Positions 45,017 through 52,761 of a stretch of DNA of 64,000 nt are shown here, one piece after another. Within the stretch, counting starts at the first letter, position 1. The number at the start of each line of letters is the position of its first letter. The notes under the pieces were generated by a model that was not told where the DNA came from, ran no database searches, and was given only the letters and a program-made list of their open reading frames with translations. The translations under genes and the position numbers were made by a program. The stretch is taken from assembly GCF_013618865.1 (NCBI RefSeq), contig NZ_JABSOE010000007.1, positions 30,424-94,423 of the forward strand, read 5' to 3'. This DNA is from Phocaeicola faecicola. Its GTDB lineage: Bacteria; Bacteroidota; Bacteroidia; Bacteroidales; Bacteroidaceae.

Positions 45017-45076
45017 CTACCTACCGTTGTATGCGTTAGGATGACGATGCAGGTGGTGTGTAGCGCTAATATTCAT
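45017..45076 (-). CDS. Histidine operon leader peptide
   Basis: This 19-residue frame reads MNISATHHLHRHPNAYNGR and stop, with His at residues 7, 8, 10 and 12. AAGGA lies nine bases before the ATG. It sits between a good Bacteroidetes promoter (45112-45143) and an intrinsic terminator, directly before hisG, the first histidine enzyme. By analogy with enterobacterial his attenuation, stalling at His codons would expose 45019-45027, which pairs with the upstream arm of the terminator and lets transcription go on. A ribosome reaching the stop would cover that segment and allow termination. The sequence is seen directly; the regulation is inferred. Confidence 0.85.
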   Translation of the reverse strand: MNISATHHLHRHPNAYNGR

Positions 45077-45111
45077 ATTCTTTGTCCTTGCTTTTTTGTT
45101 TTCGTTTTTGG

Positions 45112-45143
45112 CAAATTTATATGATTGGTTTGTTATTTCCAAA
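45112..45143 (-). promoter_or_regulatory. Promoter of hisGDCB
   Basis: On the minus strand TTTG (45143-45140) is followed after 20 bp by TAAATTTG (45119-45112), an exact -33/-7 Bacteroidetes promoter with ideal spacing. The leader RNA would be about 180 nt. Confidence 0.8.
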
Positions 45144-45172
45144 CTTTTATCATGAAAAGTTTTGTTTTGCTT

Positions 45173-45685
45173 TTATTTTGATAGCGGAGTTTCCCCGTCT
45201 GCGGCAACTTCCGGTTCGCCTTCGGCCAGGCATCCGTGGAAGTGCATCTCCTGCCGGGCTTTTTCCTTGGAAAAGGCAAAGTACGTGCAGACAGCCTGTG
45301 TGCAGCATTCGCCCGCCTCGTTGTACAGGGCAGCGTCGATGATGACAATGTTGCGCTTCTGTTCGCGGATGGAAGCCCGGAGCGTCAGCCGGCCGCCCTG
45401 GGTGGAAACCGGTTTCAGGTAACGGGTCTCCATCTTGCTGGTCACGCCGGTGGTCTGCAGTTTCCGGATGATGACCCATCCGCAGATCTCATCGAGCAGT
45501 ACGGCCTGGATGCCTCCGTGAAGGGTATGCAGCCATCCTTGGTACTTTTCTTCCGGTTGCCAGTAACTGACAATCTCGTCGCCGTCTTCATAGAAATCCA
45601 TTTTCAGGCCCGACGGATTCTGAGGGGCACATCCGAAGCAGAAATAACCTTCCACTCCTTCCCAGGGATTGAGTATTTTTTTCAT
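45173..45685 (-). CDS. PaaI-type hotdog thioesterase
   Basis: The 170-residue protein has a hotdog fold as in PaaI/4HBT thioesterases: WLHTLHGGIQAVLLDEICGW (about 51-70), with the conserved HGG and the catalytic-type Asp/Glu helix. ETRYLKPVSTQGGRLTLRA is the long strand region. It hydrolyses an acyl-CoA in the cytoplasm, substrate unknown. The hisGDCB promoter begins 30 bp beyond its stop. The Dabb gene lies 21 bp upstream on the same strand. Confidence 0.8.
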   Translation of the reverse strand: MKKILNPWEGVEGYFCFGCAPQNPSGLKMDFYEDGDEIVSYWQPEEKYQGWLHTLHGGIQAVLLDEICGWVIIRKLQTTGVTSKMETRYLKPVSTQGGRLTLRASIREQKRNIVIIDAALYNEAGECCTQAVCTYFAFSKEKARQEMHFHGCLAEGEPEVAADGETPLSK

Positions 45686-45706
45686 ATGCCGGAAAAACTT
45701 GGAGGG

Positions 45707-46006
45707 TTAGCATTCATAGTCGGTGCAGGCACGGTCGGCTTTCACCTCTTTGATGATGCCGGCTGCGGCTACGTGAGCGGGATGTACCGCGTAGGCTTTT
45801 ACGTCGTCCAAACTGTCGAATTCGCTTTCCAGGCAGATGTCCCATTTTTCATCGGGGTTGAGGTTGAGGCCCACAAAGATGCGGCGGATAAAGGATATCT
45901 GGGCAGGAAGCGCCTCGATGGCTGCCTTGAAACGGTTCATGATGCATTTTTTTTCTTCTTCCGGAAGATTTTCTTTTAACTTGAATAAAACAATGTGCTT
46001 GACCAT
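45707..46006 (-). CDS. Dabb (stress-responsive A/B barrel) protein
   Basis: The product has 99 residues from MVKHIVLFKLKENLPEEEKK at 46006. The frame extends 14 codons, but the extension is AT-rich and not conserved. VKHIVLFKLK and the FDSLDDVKAYAVHPAHVA block define the dimeric alpha-beta barrel fold. Function is not established. It lies 21 bp before the thioesterase gene and is divergent from udk. Confidence 0.88.
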   Translation of the reverse strand: MVKHIVLFKLKENLPEEEKKCIMNRFKAAIEALPAQISFIRRIFVGLNLNPDEKWDICLESEFDSLDDVKAYAVHPAHVAAAGIIKEVKADRACTDYEC

Positions 46007-46076
46007 AGTTGTTTTTTTATTAAAAATCGTAATTTTGTAATATTGCAAATGTATAACTAATTATTGAAAAAAACAC

Positions 46077-46688
46077 ATGATTATTATTGGAATTGCAGGA
46101 GGTACAGGCTCCGGTAAAACAACTGTGGTGAAAAGTATCGTAGAAAGTCTGAAAGCAGATGAGGTAGCTATACTTCCTTTGGATTCTTATTATAAGGACA
46201 GCAGTCATGTTCCGGTGGAGGAGCGGCAGAACATTAATTTTGATCACCCCAATGCTTTCGACTGGAAGCTGTTGTCGGAACATGTGGAAATGTTGCGTGA
46301 GGGAAAGGCCATCGAACAGCCGATTTATTCGTACCTGACTTGTACGCGGCAGGCAGAGACGGTGCATGTGGAACCGCGCAAGGTGGTGATCATCGAGGGA
46401 ATCCTGGCCTTGAGCGACAAGCGTCTGTGTCGGCAAATGGACCTGAAGATTTTTGTGGATGCCGATCCCGACGAACGTCTGATCCGTGTCATCCAGCGCG
46501 ACGTGATGGAGCGCGGACGTACGGCCGAAGCGGTGATGGACCGTTATGTGAAGGTGCTGAAGCCTATGCACCTGGAGTTCATTGAACCGGCCAAGCGGTA
46601 TGCCGACCTGATTGTGCCGCAGGGGGGACACAACCGGAAGGCGATTGAGATTCTGAAGATGTATATCGAAAAGATTGTGGGACGATGA
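46077..46688 (+). CDS. udk: Uridine kinase
   Basis: The 203-residue P-loop kinase phosphorylates uridine and cytidine in pyrimidine salvage. The P-loop is GIAGGTGSGKTTVVKSI (about 4-20), LDSYYKDSS binds nucleoside, NFDHPNAFDWKLL follows, and VIIEGILAL (about 106-114) is Walker-B-like. RVIQRDVMERGRTAE is the lid. Its stop overlaps the start of the lytic transglycosylase gene by four bases. Confidence 0.96.
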   Translation: MIIIGIAGGTGSGKTTVVKSIVESLKADEVAILPLDSYYKDSSHVPVEERQNINFDHPNAFDWKLLSEHVEMLREGKAIEQPIYSYLTCTRQAETVHVEPRKVVIIEGILALSDKRLCRQMDLKIFVDADPDERLIRVIQRDVMERGRTAEAVMDRYVKVLKPMHLEFIEPAKRYADLIVPQGGHNRKAIEILKMYIEKIVGR

Positions 46689-48058
46689 ACGGAATCCGTC
46701 TGACGCTTTTCTTCTGCCTGGTGGTGGTGCTGTGCGCCTGTGGGGGAGGAAGGCATTCGGAGGAGTCGTACGACGATTTGCCGGAAATCAGGGAGCGGGG
46801 AGAGCTGGTGGTGCTGACGCTGAACAGTTCGACTTCGTACTTTGATTACCGCGGGGAGCCTATGGGCTTTCAGTATGAACTGGCTGAGCAGTTTGCGCAT
46901 TTCATGGACCTTAAACTGAAGTTGAAGGTCATGAATAATGCGACGGAGATGGTGGCTGCCCTGCTTCGGGGAGAGGGCGACCTGATTGCCTATAACCTGA
47001 ATATGACCAACAGCTGGAAGGACAGTCTGATTTACTGCGGCGAGGAGAGCATCACGCATCAGGTACTGGTGCAGCGGAAGGGCAAAAACGCGCTGAAGGA
47101 TGTGACGCAGCTGCTGGGAAAGGAGGTCTATGTATTGCCCGGAAAGTATCAGGAACGGCTGGAGAACCTGGATCAGGAACTCGGAGGGGGGATTGAGATC
47201 CGGGAACTGGTGACTGATACGCTGACGGTGGAAAACCTGATTTCGTGGGTGGCCGACGGGAAGATTGACTATACGGTGGCTTCGAACGATGTGCCCCGTA
47301 TCAACCGGACGTATTATGCGAACCTGGATATCGACCTGGTGCTCAGTTTCGACCAGCGGTCGTCGTGGGCGGTGCGCAAGACTTCTCCCTTGCTGGCGGA
47401 AGCGGCCGACCGGTGGCACAGGGAAAATATCAATTCGCCGGAATTCAAGGCAAGCGCGAAGCGTTATTTCGAACTGAACAAGCGTCCGGCGCATGCTTCC
47501 ATCCTTTCGGTGAAGGATGGCAAGATTTCGCATTACGATGAACTGTTCCGTAAGTATGCGAAGCTTATCGGATGGGACTGGCGCCTGCTGGCCTCACTGG
47601 CATATACGGAGTCGAACTTTGATCCGTATGTGGTGTCGTGGGCTGGGGCAAGGGGACTGATGCAGCTGATGCCGGCTACGGCACGCAACCTGGGGGTTCC
47701 TCCGGGCAAGGAGGCCGATCCGGAGGAGAGTATCAAGGCGGGTGTGAAATATATCGAGCGGCTGCAGAAGACTTTCAGCAAGGTGAAGGACGAGGAAGAG
47801 CGTGTGAAGTTCGTGCTGGCGGCGTATAATGCCGGAGTGGGGCACGTGACGGATGCGATGGCGCTGGCCGAGAAGTACGGTAAAAATCCTTATCGCTGGG
47901 ATCATCAGGTGGATCACTATCTGCTGCTGAAGAGCAATGAGGAGTATTATCAGGACCCGGTGTGCAAGAACGGATATTTCCGGGGAATCGAGACGTATAA
48001 TTTTGTCCGGAGCGTACTGGAGCGGGCGGCTCTGTACCGGAAGAAAATCAAGGGATAA
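46685..48058 (+). CDS. MltF-like lytic transglycosylase lipoprotein
   Basis: The 457-residue lipoprotein (lipobox LCAC, Cys19) has a periplasmic solute-binding (SBP_bac_3-like) domain (about 35-265; RGELVVLTLNSSTSYFDY, MGFQYELAEQFAHFM). A transglycosylase SLT domain follows (about 295-430) with the catalytic Glu in LAYTESNFDPYVVSWAGARG and LMQLMPATARNLG. This is the MltF architecture. It cleaves peptidoglycan with 1,6-anhydro products. It overlaps udk by four bases, which suggests co-translation although the functions are unrelated. Confidence 0.93.
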   Translation: MNGIRLTLFFCLVVVLCACGGGRHSEESYDDLPEIRERGELVVLTLNSSTSYFDYRGEPMGFQYELAEQFAHFMDLKLKLKVMNNATEMVAALLRGEGDLIAYNLNMTNSWKDSLIYCGEESITHQVLVQRKGKNALKDVTQLLGKEVYVLPGKYQERLENLDQELGGGIEIRELVTDTLTVENLISWVADGKIDYTVASNDVPRINRTYYANLDIDLVLSFDQRSSWAVRKTSPLLAEAADRWHRENINSPEFKASAKRYFELNKRPAHASILSVKDGKISHYDELFRKYAKLIGWDWRLLASLAYTESNFDPYVVSWAGARGLMQLMPATARNLGVPPGKEADPEESIKAGVKYIERLQKTFSKVKDEEERVKFVLAAYNAGVGHVTDAMALAEKYGKNPYRWDHQVDHYLLLKSNEEYYQDPVCKNGYFRGIETYNFVRSVLERAALYRKKIKG

Positions 48059-48096
48059 GACCGTAGCGGCGGAAGGCCGGCGGACAGAAAAAGACA

Positions 48097-48141
48097 CGGC
48101 TGCATGGCGGATTCCGGTTTCCCGGAATGGCGATGCAGCCG
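48097..48141. terminator. Bidirectional hairpin
   Basis: CGGCTGCAT (48097-48105) pairs with 48133-48141, and an inner ATTCCGG/CCGGAAT pair is also present. It lies between the convergent transglycosylase and thioredoxin genes. Confidence 0.65.
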
Positions 48142-48165
48142 ATTACATGAAAATGAATATGCTTA

Positions 48166-48462
48166 TTATTTGAACAACTCAATAATCTTGTTTAATTCTC
48201 TGACGTTGATGACACCGCTCTGTCTCCACAGCTGTTTCCCGTTTTTGAAAATCATCAGGGTGGGAACGGTACTGACGGTGTAGTGACGTGCCAGCTGGGG
48301 GTTCTTGTCGATATCGACCTTGATGATACGCAGGGCATCACCTTGGATTTCCTTTACTTTTTTCAAAACTGCCGACATGGTATTGCAGGGAGCACACCAT
48401 TCCGCAAAGATATCCACAAGCACGGGAGTGGGAGAGCAGGTCAGATCAGAGAAGTTTTCCAT
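48166..48462 (-). CDS. Thioredoxin
   Basis: The 98-residue thioredoxin fold has the redox motif in VDIFAEWCAPCNTMSAVL, reading WCAPC instead of WCGPC. The cis-Pro is in VSTVPTLMIFKNGK (about 65-78). It has no signal peptide, so it is cytoplasmic. The Ala in place of Gly may shift redox potential; this is an inference. It ends near a bidirectional hairpin, and its start is upstream of a terminator at 48533-48558. Confidence 0.92.
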   Translation of the reverse strand: MENFSDLTCSPTPVLVDIFAEWCAPCNTMSAVLKKVKEIQGDALRIIKVDIDKNPQLARHYTVSTVPTLMIFKNGKQLWRQSGVINVRELNKIIELFK

Positions 48463-48532
48463 TGTTTTCTATTTATACTTTTTCATATATATAAACAATT
48501 GAAAACGCAGGTTTGTTCAGAAAAAAGATAAA

Positions 48533-48558
48533 AAAAACTGCCCGAAAAGGCAGTTTTT
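48533..48558. terminator. Terminator after the OmpH-like gene
   Basis: AAAAACTGCC (48533-48542) pairs with GGCAGTTTTT (48549-48558), loop 6. A/T-tracts flank both sides. It lies 58 bp beyond the OmpH-like stop. Confidence 0.8.
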
Positions 48559-48615
48559 ATAAGTATATGTCGCTAAAAAAGAGAATTTTAGTAACTTCGT
48601 TATTTCCGGATAGGA

Positions 48616-49221
48616 TTATTTTTTAGCAGCCGGAGTATAACGTGCGTTCAGTCCTTCTACAATTTCAGAAGTGATGTTGAAGGCCTGGTCAGCGTACAGC
48701 AGGTTGTCGAAACCGGTGTTGCTGATGATCAGGCTGTAGCCTTTGTCCTTATTGTAGATTTTCAGGAATGAGTTGATAGAGTCACGCAACTGAAGGCTGT
48801 TCTTCTGGTTTTCAGTCTGCAGCTCGCTGGTCAGTTTTTCCTGCAACTGCTGCAAGTCGCGCTGCTTCTGGGCAATTCTCATGTTTTCCTGTTCAGCACG
48901 TTCTCTGCTGGCAAATCCGTTGTTTTCCAGTTTACGCTGGAATTCTCTCATTTCCTTGTCGAGTTCTTTGGCTTTTTCGTTCAAGGTAGTACGGATGTTC
49001 TCTTCTTTCTGGATCATCATTTCGTTCAAATCGTTCCAGAAGCGGTATTTCGTAAGCAGAGAGTCGATCTCTACATAAGCGATTTTCATGTTAACCGGAC
49101 CACCGACAGCGGCAGGAGCTGCATTGGAAGATTCGTTTGTTTTGTTTTCAGTACATTGTGCAAACATCAGTACCATAGCCAGTGCCAAGAATCCATTCAG
49201 GATGTACTTCATTCTTCTCAT
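48616..49221 (-). CDS. OmpH/Skp-like chaperone lipoprotein
   Basis: The 201-residue protein has a lipoprotein-type signal (MFAQC, Cys23; the start may be the Met at residue 4). After a short linker comes IAYVEIDSLLTKYRFWND, typical of OmpH/Skp. A long coiled coil (about 70-150) has many Lys, Glu and Gln (KAKELDKEMREFQRKLENN). The end (GYSLIISNTGFDNLLYADQA) closes the small Skp beta-body. It probably chaperones outer-membrane proteins in the periplasm. Confidence 0.88.
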   Translation of the reverse strand: MRRMKYILNGFLALAMVLMFAQCTENKTNESSNAAPAAVGGPVNMKIAYVEIDSLLTKYRFWNDLNEMMIQKEENIRTTLNEKAKELDKEMREFQRKLENNGFASRERAEQENMRIAQKQRDLQQLQEKLTSELQTENQKNSLQLRDSINSFLKIYNKDKGYSLIISNTGFDNLLYADQAFNITSEIVEGLNARYTPAAKK

Positions 49222-49254
49222 AATAGTTTTCTATCTTAATTAGTTAATTTTTAA

Positions 49255-49476
49255 TTATTCGTTGGTTTCACTTCGTTCTGCAATGGCATGAGGGTTACGC
49301 TTCTGGGCGTCACGGTCCTGCGATTGCACACATCCGATACCTCTTTGCCGCATGGCTTTGCTTCCGCTTACGTGTGTATTGGGGAAACGTCCGTTTTTCA
49401 CGAAAAGTATCTTTATAGATAATAGTGCTATGCAGATAGCAACTATTAACATAGTTATAAGGATAGTCTTAAGCAT
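49255..49476 (-). CDS. Small conserved-looking membrane protein
   Basis: The 73-residue protein has one N-terminal hydrophobic segment (residues 4-25, LKTILITMLIVAICIALLSI) and a basic, polar tail with GRFPNTHVSGSKAMRQRGIG. I recall similar short proteins in related genomes, but I cannot name a family. It lies 33 bp upstream of the OmpH-like gene on the same strand, so the two may be co-transcribed. The tail has one Cys (GIGCVQSQD). Confidence 0.65.
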   Translation of the reverse strand: MLKTILITMLIVAICIALLSIKILFVKNGRFPNTHVSGSKAMRQRGIGCVQSQDRDAQKRNPHAIAERSETNE

Positions 49477-49579
49477 TTCTATTAAATTTGTGGTGCAAAT
49501 ATATAGTTTTTGTCAGCGATATAGCCTTTTCTAGGGGGAAAAAAGCGGGGTATTACTCGCTTTCATGCTGTTTTTAACT

Positions 49580-49587
49580 TATTTTTG
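49580..49587 (+). promoter_or_regulatory. -7 element of pepD
   Basis: TATTTTTG fits TAnnTTTG. It lies 41 bp before the pepD start at 49628 and inside the upstream frame extension, so it supports that start. Confidence 0.6.
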
Positions 49588-49627
49588 CAACTTGTCATTA
49601 ACTAAAAAACGAAAGGTTGGATATTTT

Positions 49628-51085
49628 ATGGAAAAAAAAGATTTGAAACCGGCCATCCTGTTCCGGTATTTTGAAGAAATCTGTCAGGTACCCCGTCCTT
49701 CGAAAAAGGAGGAGAAGATCCGGGCTTATCTGGTGAATTTTGCGGAAACAAGAGGACTTGAGTATAAGGTGGATGAGGCAGGAAACGTATTGATTGTAAA
49801 ACCTGCGACTCCGGGCAAGGAGCATTTGAAGACAGTGATTCTGCAGTCGCATATGGATATGGTCTGCGAAAAGAATAAGGATACGGAACACGATTTTGAG
49901 AAGGATCCGATTCAGACGTATGTCGACGGAGAATGGCTCAAGGCAAAGGGTACTACGCTGGGTGCCGACAATGGTATCGGTATGGCGGCCGAACTGGCGG
50001 TGCTGGCTTCGGACGATGTGGAGCACGGACCTTTGCAGTGTCTGTTTACGGTGGATGAGGAAACGGGCTTGACAGGTGCGTTTGCACTGAAAGAAGGTTT
50101 CATGGATGGAGATATCCTGATTAATCTGGATTCGGAAGACGACGGAGAACTCTTTATCGGTTGTGCCGGAGGTGCGGGAACTACTGCGGTATATCCTTGT
50201 CCGATGGTAGCGGCTCCAGAAGGTTATTTCTTTTTCCGTGTGGCAGTGAAGGGGCTGACCGGCGGTCACTCGGGAGATGACATCAATAAGAACCGTGCGA
50301 ATGCGAACAAGTTGCTGAACCGTTACCTGATGCGTCTCTTGAATCGGGGCGACCTGCGTTTGTGTGAGATTGACGGCGGTAACCTGCACAATGCCATTCC
50401 GCGTGAGGCGTATGCCGTATGTGCGGTGCCGATGTCTGAAAAAGAGGCTGTGCGCGTGGAACTGAATGTGTTCCAGGCAGAGCTGGAGAATGAGTATGCG
50501 GTGACAGAGCCCAACTTGCTGCTGGAACTGGAGTCTGAGACGGCACGTGCGGAGGTGATGGAACTGGAAGCGATGAAGCGTTTCCTGCATTCTATCTATG
50601 CGGTGCATCACGGGGTATATGCGATGAGTCAGGATATTCCGGGATTGGTGGAGACTTCTTCCAACCTGGCTTCCATCAAGCAGCGTGACGGTAAGATTGT
50701 GGTAGGTACCAGTCAGCGCAGCTCCATCCTGTCTTCGCGTAAGGACATGTCACAGATGGTTCGTTCGGCCTTCATTCTGGGTGGAGCGGAAGTGACTACG
50801 GGTGACGGATATCCGGGCTGGAAACCGAATCCGGATTCTGCCATCCTGAAGGTGGCTGCCGAAAGCTATGAACGCCTGTTCGGAGAGAAACCGAAGGTAA
50901 AGGCCATCCATGCGGGACTCGAATGCGGATTGTTCCTTGAAAAGTATCCGTCGCTGGATATGGTTTCTTTCGGACCGACACTGCGCGGGGTACACTCTCC
51001 GGATGAGCGGATGCTGATTCCAACTGTCGATAAGTTCTGGAAGCATCTGCTGGATGTACTGGCACATATTCCTGCCCAGGCATGA
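49628..51085 (+). CDS. pepD: Aminoacyl-histidine dipeptidase (M20)
   Basis: The product has 485 residues from MEKKDLKPAILFRYFEEI at 49628, the PepD length. An ATG at 49565 lies upstream of the promoter. The di-zinc site is visible: LQSHMDMVCEK (about 75-85), LGADNGIGMA (about 112-121), VDEETGLTGA (about 146-155) and LINLDSEDDGEL. HAGLECGLF near 435 holds the last ligand region. It hydrolyses Xaa-His dipeptides in the cytoplasm. The nuclease-fold gene overlaps its stop by four bases. Confidence 0.95.
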   Translation: MEKKDLKPAILFRYFEEICQVPRPSKKEEKIRAYLVNFAETRGLEYKVDEAGNVLIVKPATPGKEHLKTVILQSHMDMVCEKNKDTEHDFEKDPIQTYVDGEWLKAKGTTLGADNGIGMAAELAVLASDDVEHGPLQCLFTVDEETGLTGAFALKEGFMDGDILINLDSEDDGELFIGCAGGAGTTAVYPCPMVAAPEGYFFFRVAVKGLTGGHSGDDINKNRANANKLLNRYLMRLLNRGDLRLCEIDGGNLHNAIPREAYAVCAVPMSEKEAVRVELNVFQAELENEYAVTEPNLLLELESETARAEVMELEAMKRFLHSIYAVHHGVYAMSQDIPGLVETSSNLASIKQRDGKIVVGTSQRSSILSSRKDMSQMVRSAFILGGAEVTTGDGYPGWKPNPDSAILKVAAESYERLFGEKPKVKAIHAGLECGLFLEKYPSLDMVSFGPTLRGVHSPDERMLIPTVDKFWKHLLDVLAHIPAQA

Positions 51086-52110
51086 GCCGCTGGCGGATCA
51101 CGATATTGCTAGGAATTTGGGTTTGTTGCGCTTGCCGGGAAGGGGTGGCGCAACAAACCTTTCGTGTAATGGAGTATAACGTAGAAAACTTGTTTGACTG
51201 TCGTCATGATTCGCTCAAGCACGACGGGGAGTTCTTGCCCGGAGGGGTAAGAGGATGGAATTATCACCGCTTCCAGCATAAGTTGAATGCCATTGCGAAG
51301 GTGATACTGGCGGCTTCTGCCGGTCAGGTGCCCGATGTGGTGGGACTGTGTGAGGTGGAGAATGACTATTGCCTGGAGAGGCTTGTGAAACATTCTCCGT
51401 TGCGGGAAGCAAAGTATCGGTACGTCATGACCCGGTCGGAGGACGCGAGGGGGATTGATGTGGCGGTGCTGTATCAGCCGCATACTTTCAGACTGATTAC
51501 GTCGCAGTCTGTGCGGATTCCGCTGAATAAGGAAATCGGCAACCGGCCGACGCGCGACATCCTGCATGTGTCCGGAAAGGTGGTATCGGGGGATACGCTG
51601 GACATTCTGATGTGTCATATGCCTTCCCGGGCAGGAGGAAAGCAGCAGAGTGAGCCGTACCGGCTGTGGGCTGCAGAATGCCTGAAGCGGGTGACGGATT
51701 CGTTGTCTACGGTGCGTGCCTGTCCTTATCTTGTCATCATGGGTGATTTTAATGATTATCCGTCCGACCGCTCTATCCGGGAGGTGCTGGGAGCTGTACG
51801 TCCTGGCTCGTCTGTTTCTCCCGATGCGCTGTATAACCTGATGGACGGCAGGCCTCGGGGAACGTACCGGCATCGGGGAGAGTGGGGCGTGTTGGACCAG
51901 TTGATTGTGAGCGGTACCTTGTTGGAGGGTAAGCGTAATCTCCATACTTCCTACGAGCAGGCCGGTATACTGGAGTTTCCTTTCTTGCTTCAGCCGGATG
52001 AAACCTATGGGGGAATGAAGCCCTTCCGGACGTACCGGGGAATGAGGTATCAGGGAGGGTACAGTGATCATCTGCCGGTGTTCATGGATATCACTTTGCC
52101 GGATTTCTGA
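51082..52110 (+). CDS. Endonuclease/exonuclease/phosphatase family protein, exported
   Basis: The 342-residue protein has a signal peptide (residues 5-24, probably lipoprotein: CCAC). The EEP fold follows, with RVMEYNVENLFDCRHD (catalytic Asn/Asp at the start), VVGLCEVENDYCLERL (metal-binding Glu), LVIMGDFNDYPSDRS and GGYSDHLPVFMDI with the final Asp-His. It may cleave nucleic acid or phosphoester outside the cytoplasm; the substrate is not evident. It overlaps pepD by four bases, indicating translational coupling. Confidence 0.88.
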   Translation: MSRWRITILLGIWVCCACREGVAQQTFRVMEYNVENLFDCRHDSLKHDGEFLPGGVRGWNYHRFQHKLNAIAKVILAASAGQVPDVVGLCEVENDYCLERLVKHSPLREAKYRYVMTRSEDARGIDVAVLYQPHTFRLITSQSVRIPLNKEIGNRPTRDILHVSGKVVSGDTLDILMCHMPSRAGGKQQSEPYRLWAAECLKRVTDSLSTVRACPYLVIMGDFNDYPSDRSIREVLGAVRPGSSVSPDALYNLMDGRPRGTYRHRGEWGVLDQLIVSGTLLEGKRNLHTSYEQAGILEFPFLLQPDETYGGMKPFRTYRGMRYQGGYSDHLPVFMDITLPDF

Positions 52111-52333
52111 TGTGTTTCCGGGTTTCAATAAATATCTCTGAGTCTCACGATGTTTCTTGCCGGTTTTCTGAAAACCGGCTTTCTTGCCTGTAGTTTCCTT
52201 TCTTGTATTTCGGTATGTATTCTCTGTAAAAACTTGTAGTACAGGTATTTCGTATTTCTTTTTTGCCTGTGTTCCGAAGCCGTCTTCCCATTATTCCCAG
52301 GCATTTTCTTTGTTAAATAATATAAAATTATAG

Positions 52334-52352
52334 TACCTTGTAATGCAAGGTA
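52334..52352. promoter_or_regulatory. Palindrome at the padR-pspC promoter
   Basis: TACCTTG and CAAGGTA form a perfect 7-bp inverted repeat with a 5-bp spacer. It lies just before the -7 element (52366-52373), over the -33 region. This is a candidate operator for the PadR protein encoded directly downstream. Confidence 0.6.
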
Positions 52353-52365
52353 TTTATATAATGCA

Positions 52366-52373
52366 TATATTTG
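52366..52373 (+). promoter_or_regulatory. -7 element of padR-pspC
   Basis: TATATTTG matches TAnnTTTG, 22 bp before the padR start. The -33 region coincides with a palindrome. Confidence 0.7.
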
Positions 52374-52395
52374 TGCCATACAAATAACATGACAG

Positions 52396-52761
52396 ATGAA
52401 TGTAGACAATGTAAAATCACAAATGCGCAAGGGGATGCTTGAATATTGCATTCTGTTGTTGCTTCACAGGGAGCCGTCTTATGCTTCGGACATCATACTG
52501 AATCTGAAGGAGGCAAGGCTGATTGTGGTAGAGGGAACACTTTACCCGTTGTTGACCCGTTTGAAAAACGATGACTTGTTGTCTTATGAGTGGGTGGAAT
52601 CGACACAGGGACCTCCCCGCAAGTATTATCGGCTGACAGAGAAGGGAGAGGCATTTCTGGCGGAACTGGAGTTGGCCTGGGATGAACTCTCGGATACGGT
52701 AAATCATTTAAGAACGAAACTATTAATTGTAAAATCACATGAAGAAAACACTGACTGTTAA
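52396..52761 (+). CDS. PadR-family transcriptional regulator
   Basis: The 121-residue protein is a winged-helix PadR regulator. MRKGMLEYCILLLLHREPSY (about 10-29), ASDIILNLKEARL and VVEGTLYPLLTRLKNDDLL (about 46-64) hold the HTH and wing-forming strands. YEWVESTQGPPRKYYRLTEKG is the classical PadR wing. The C-terminal helix mediates dimerisation. Its 3' end overlaps pspC by 23 bp. A palindrome at 52334-52352 may be its own operator. Confidence 0.93.
   Translation: MNVDNVKSQMRKGMLEYCILLLLHREPSYASDIILNLKEARLIVVEGTLYPLLTRLKNDDLLSYEWVESTQGPPRKYYRLTEKGEAFLAELELAWDELSDTVNHLRTKLLIVKSHEENTDC

Noticed and set aside
46544..47533. 329-residue open frame antisense to udk and the transglycosylase
   Set aside because: It spans two certain genes and has no domain of its own.
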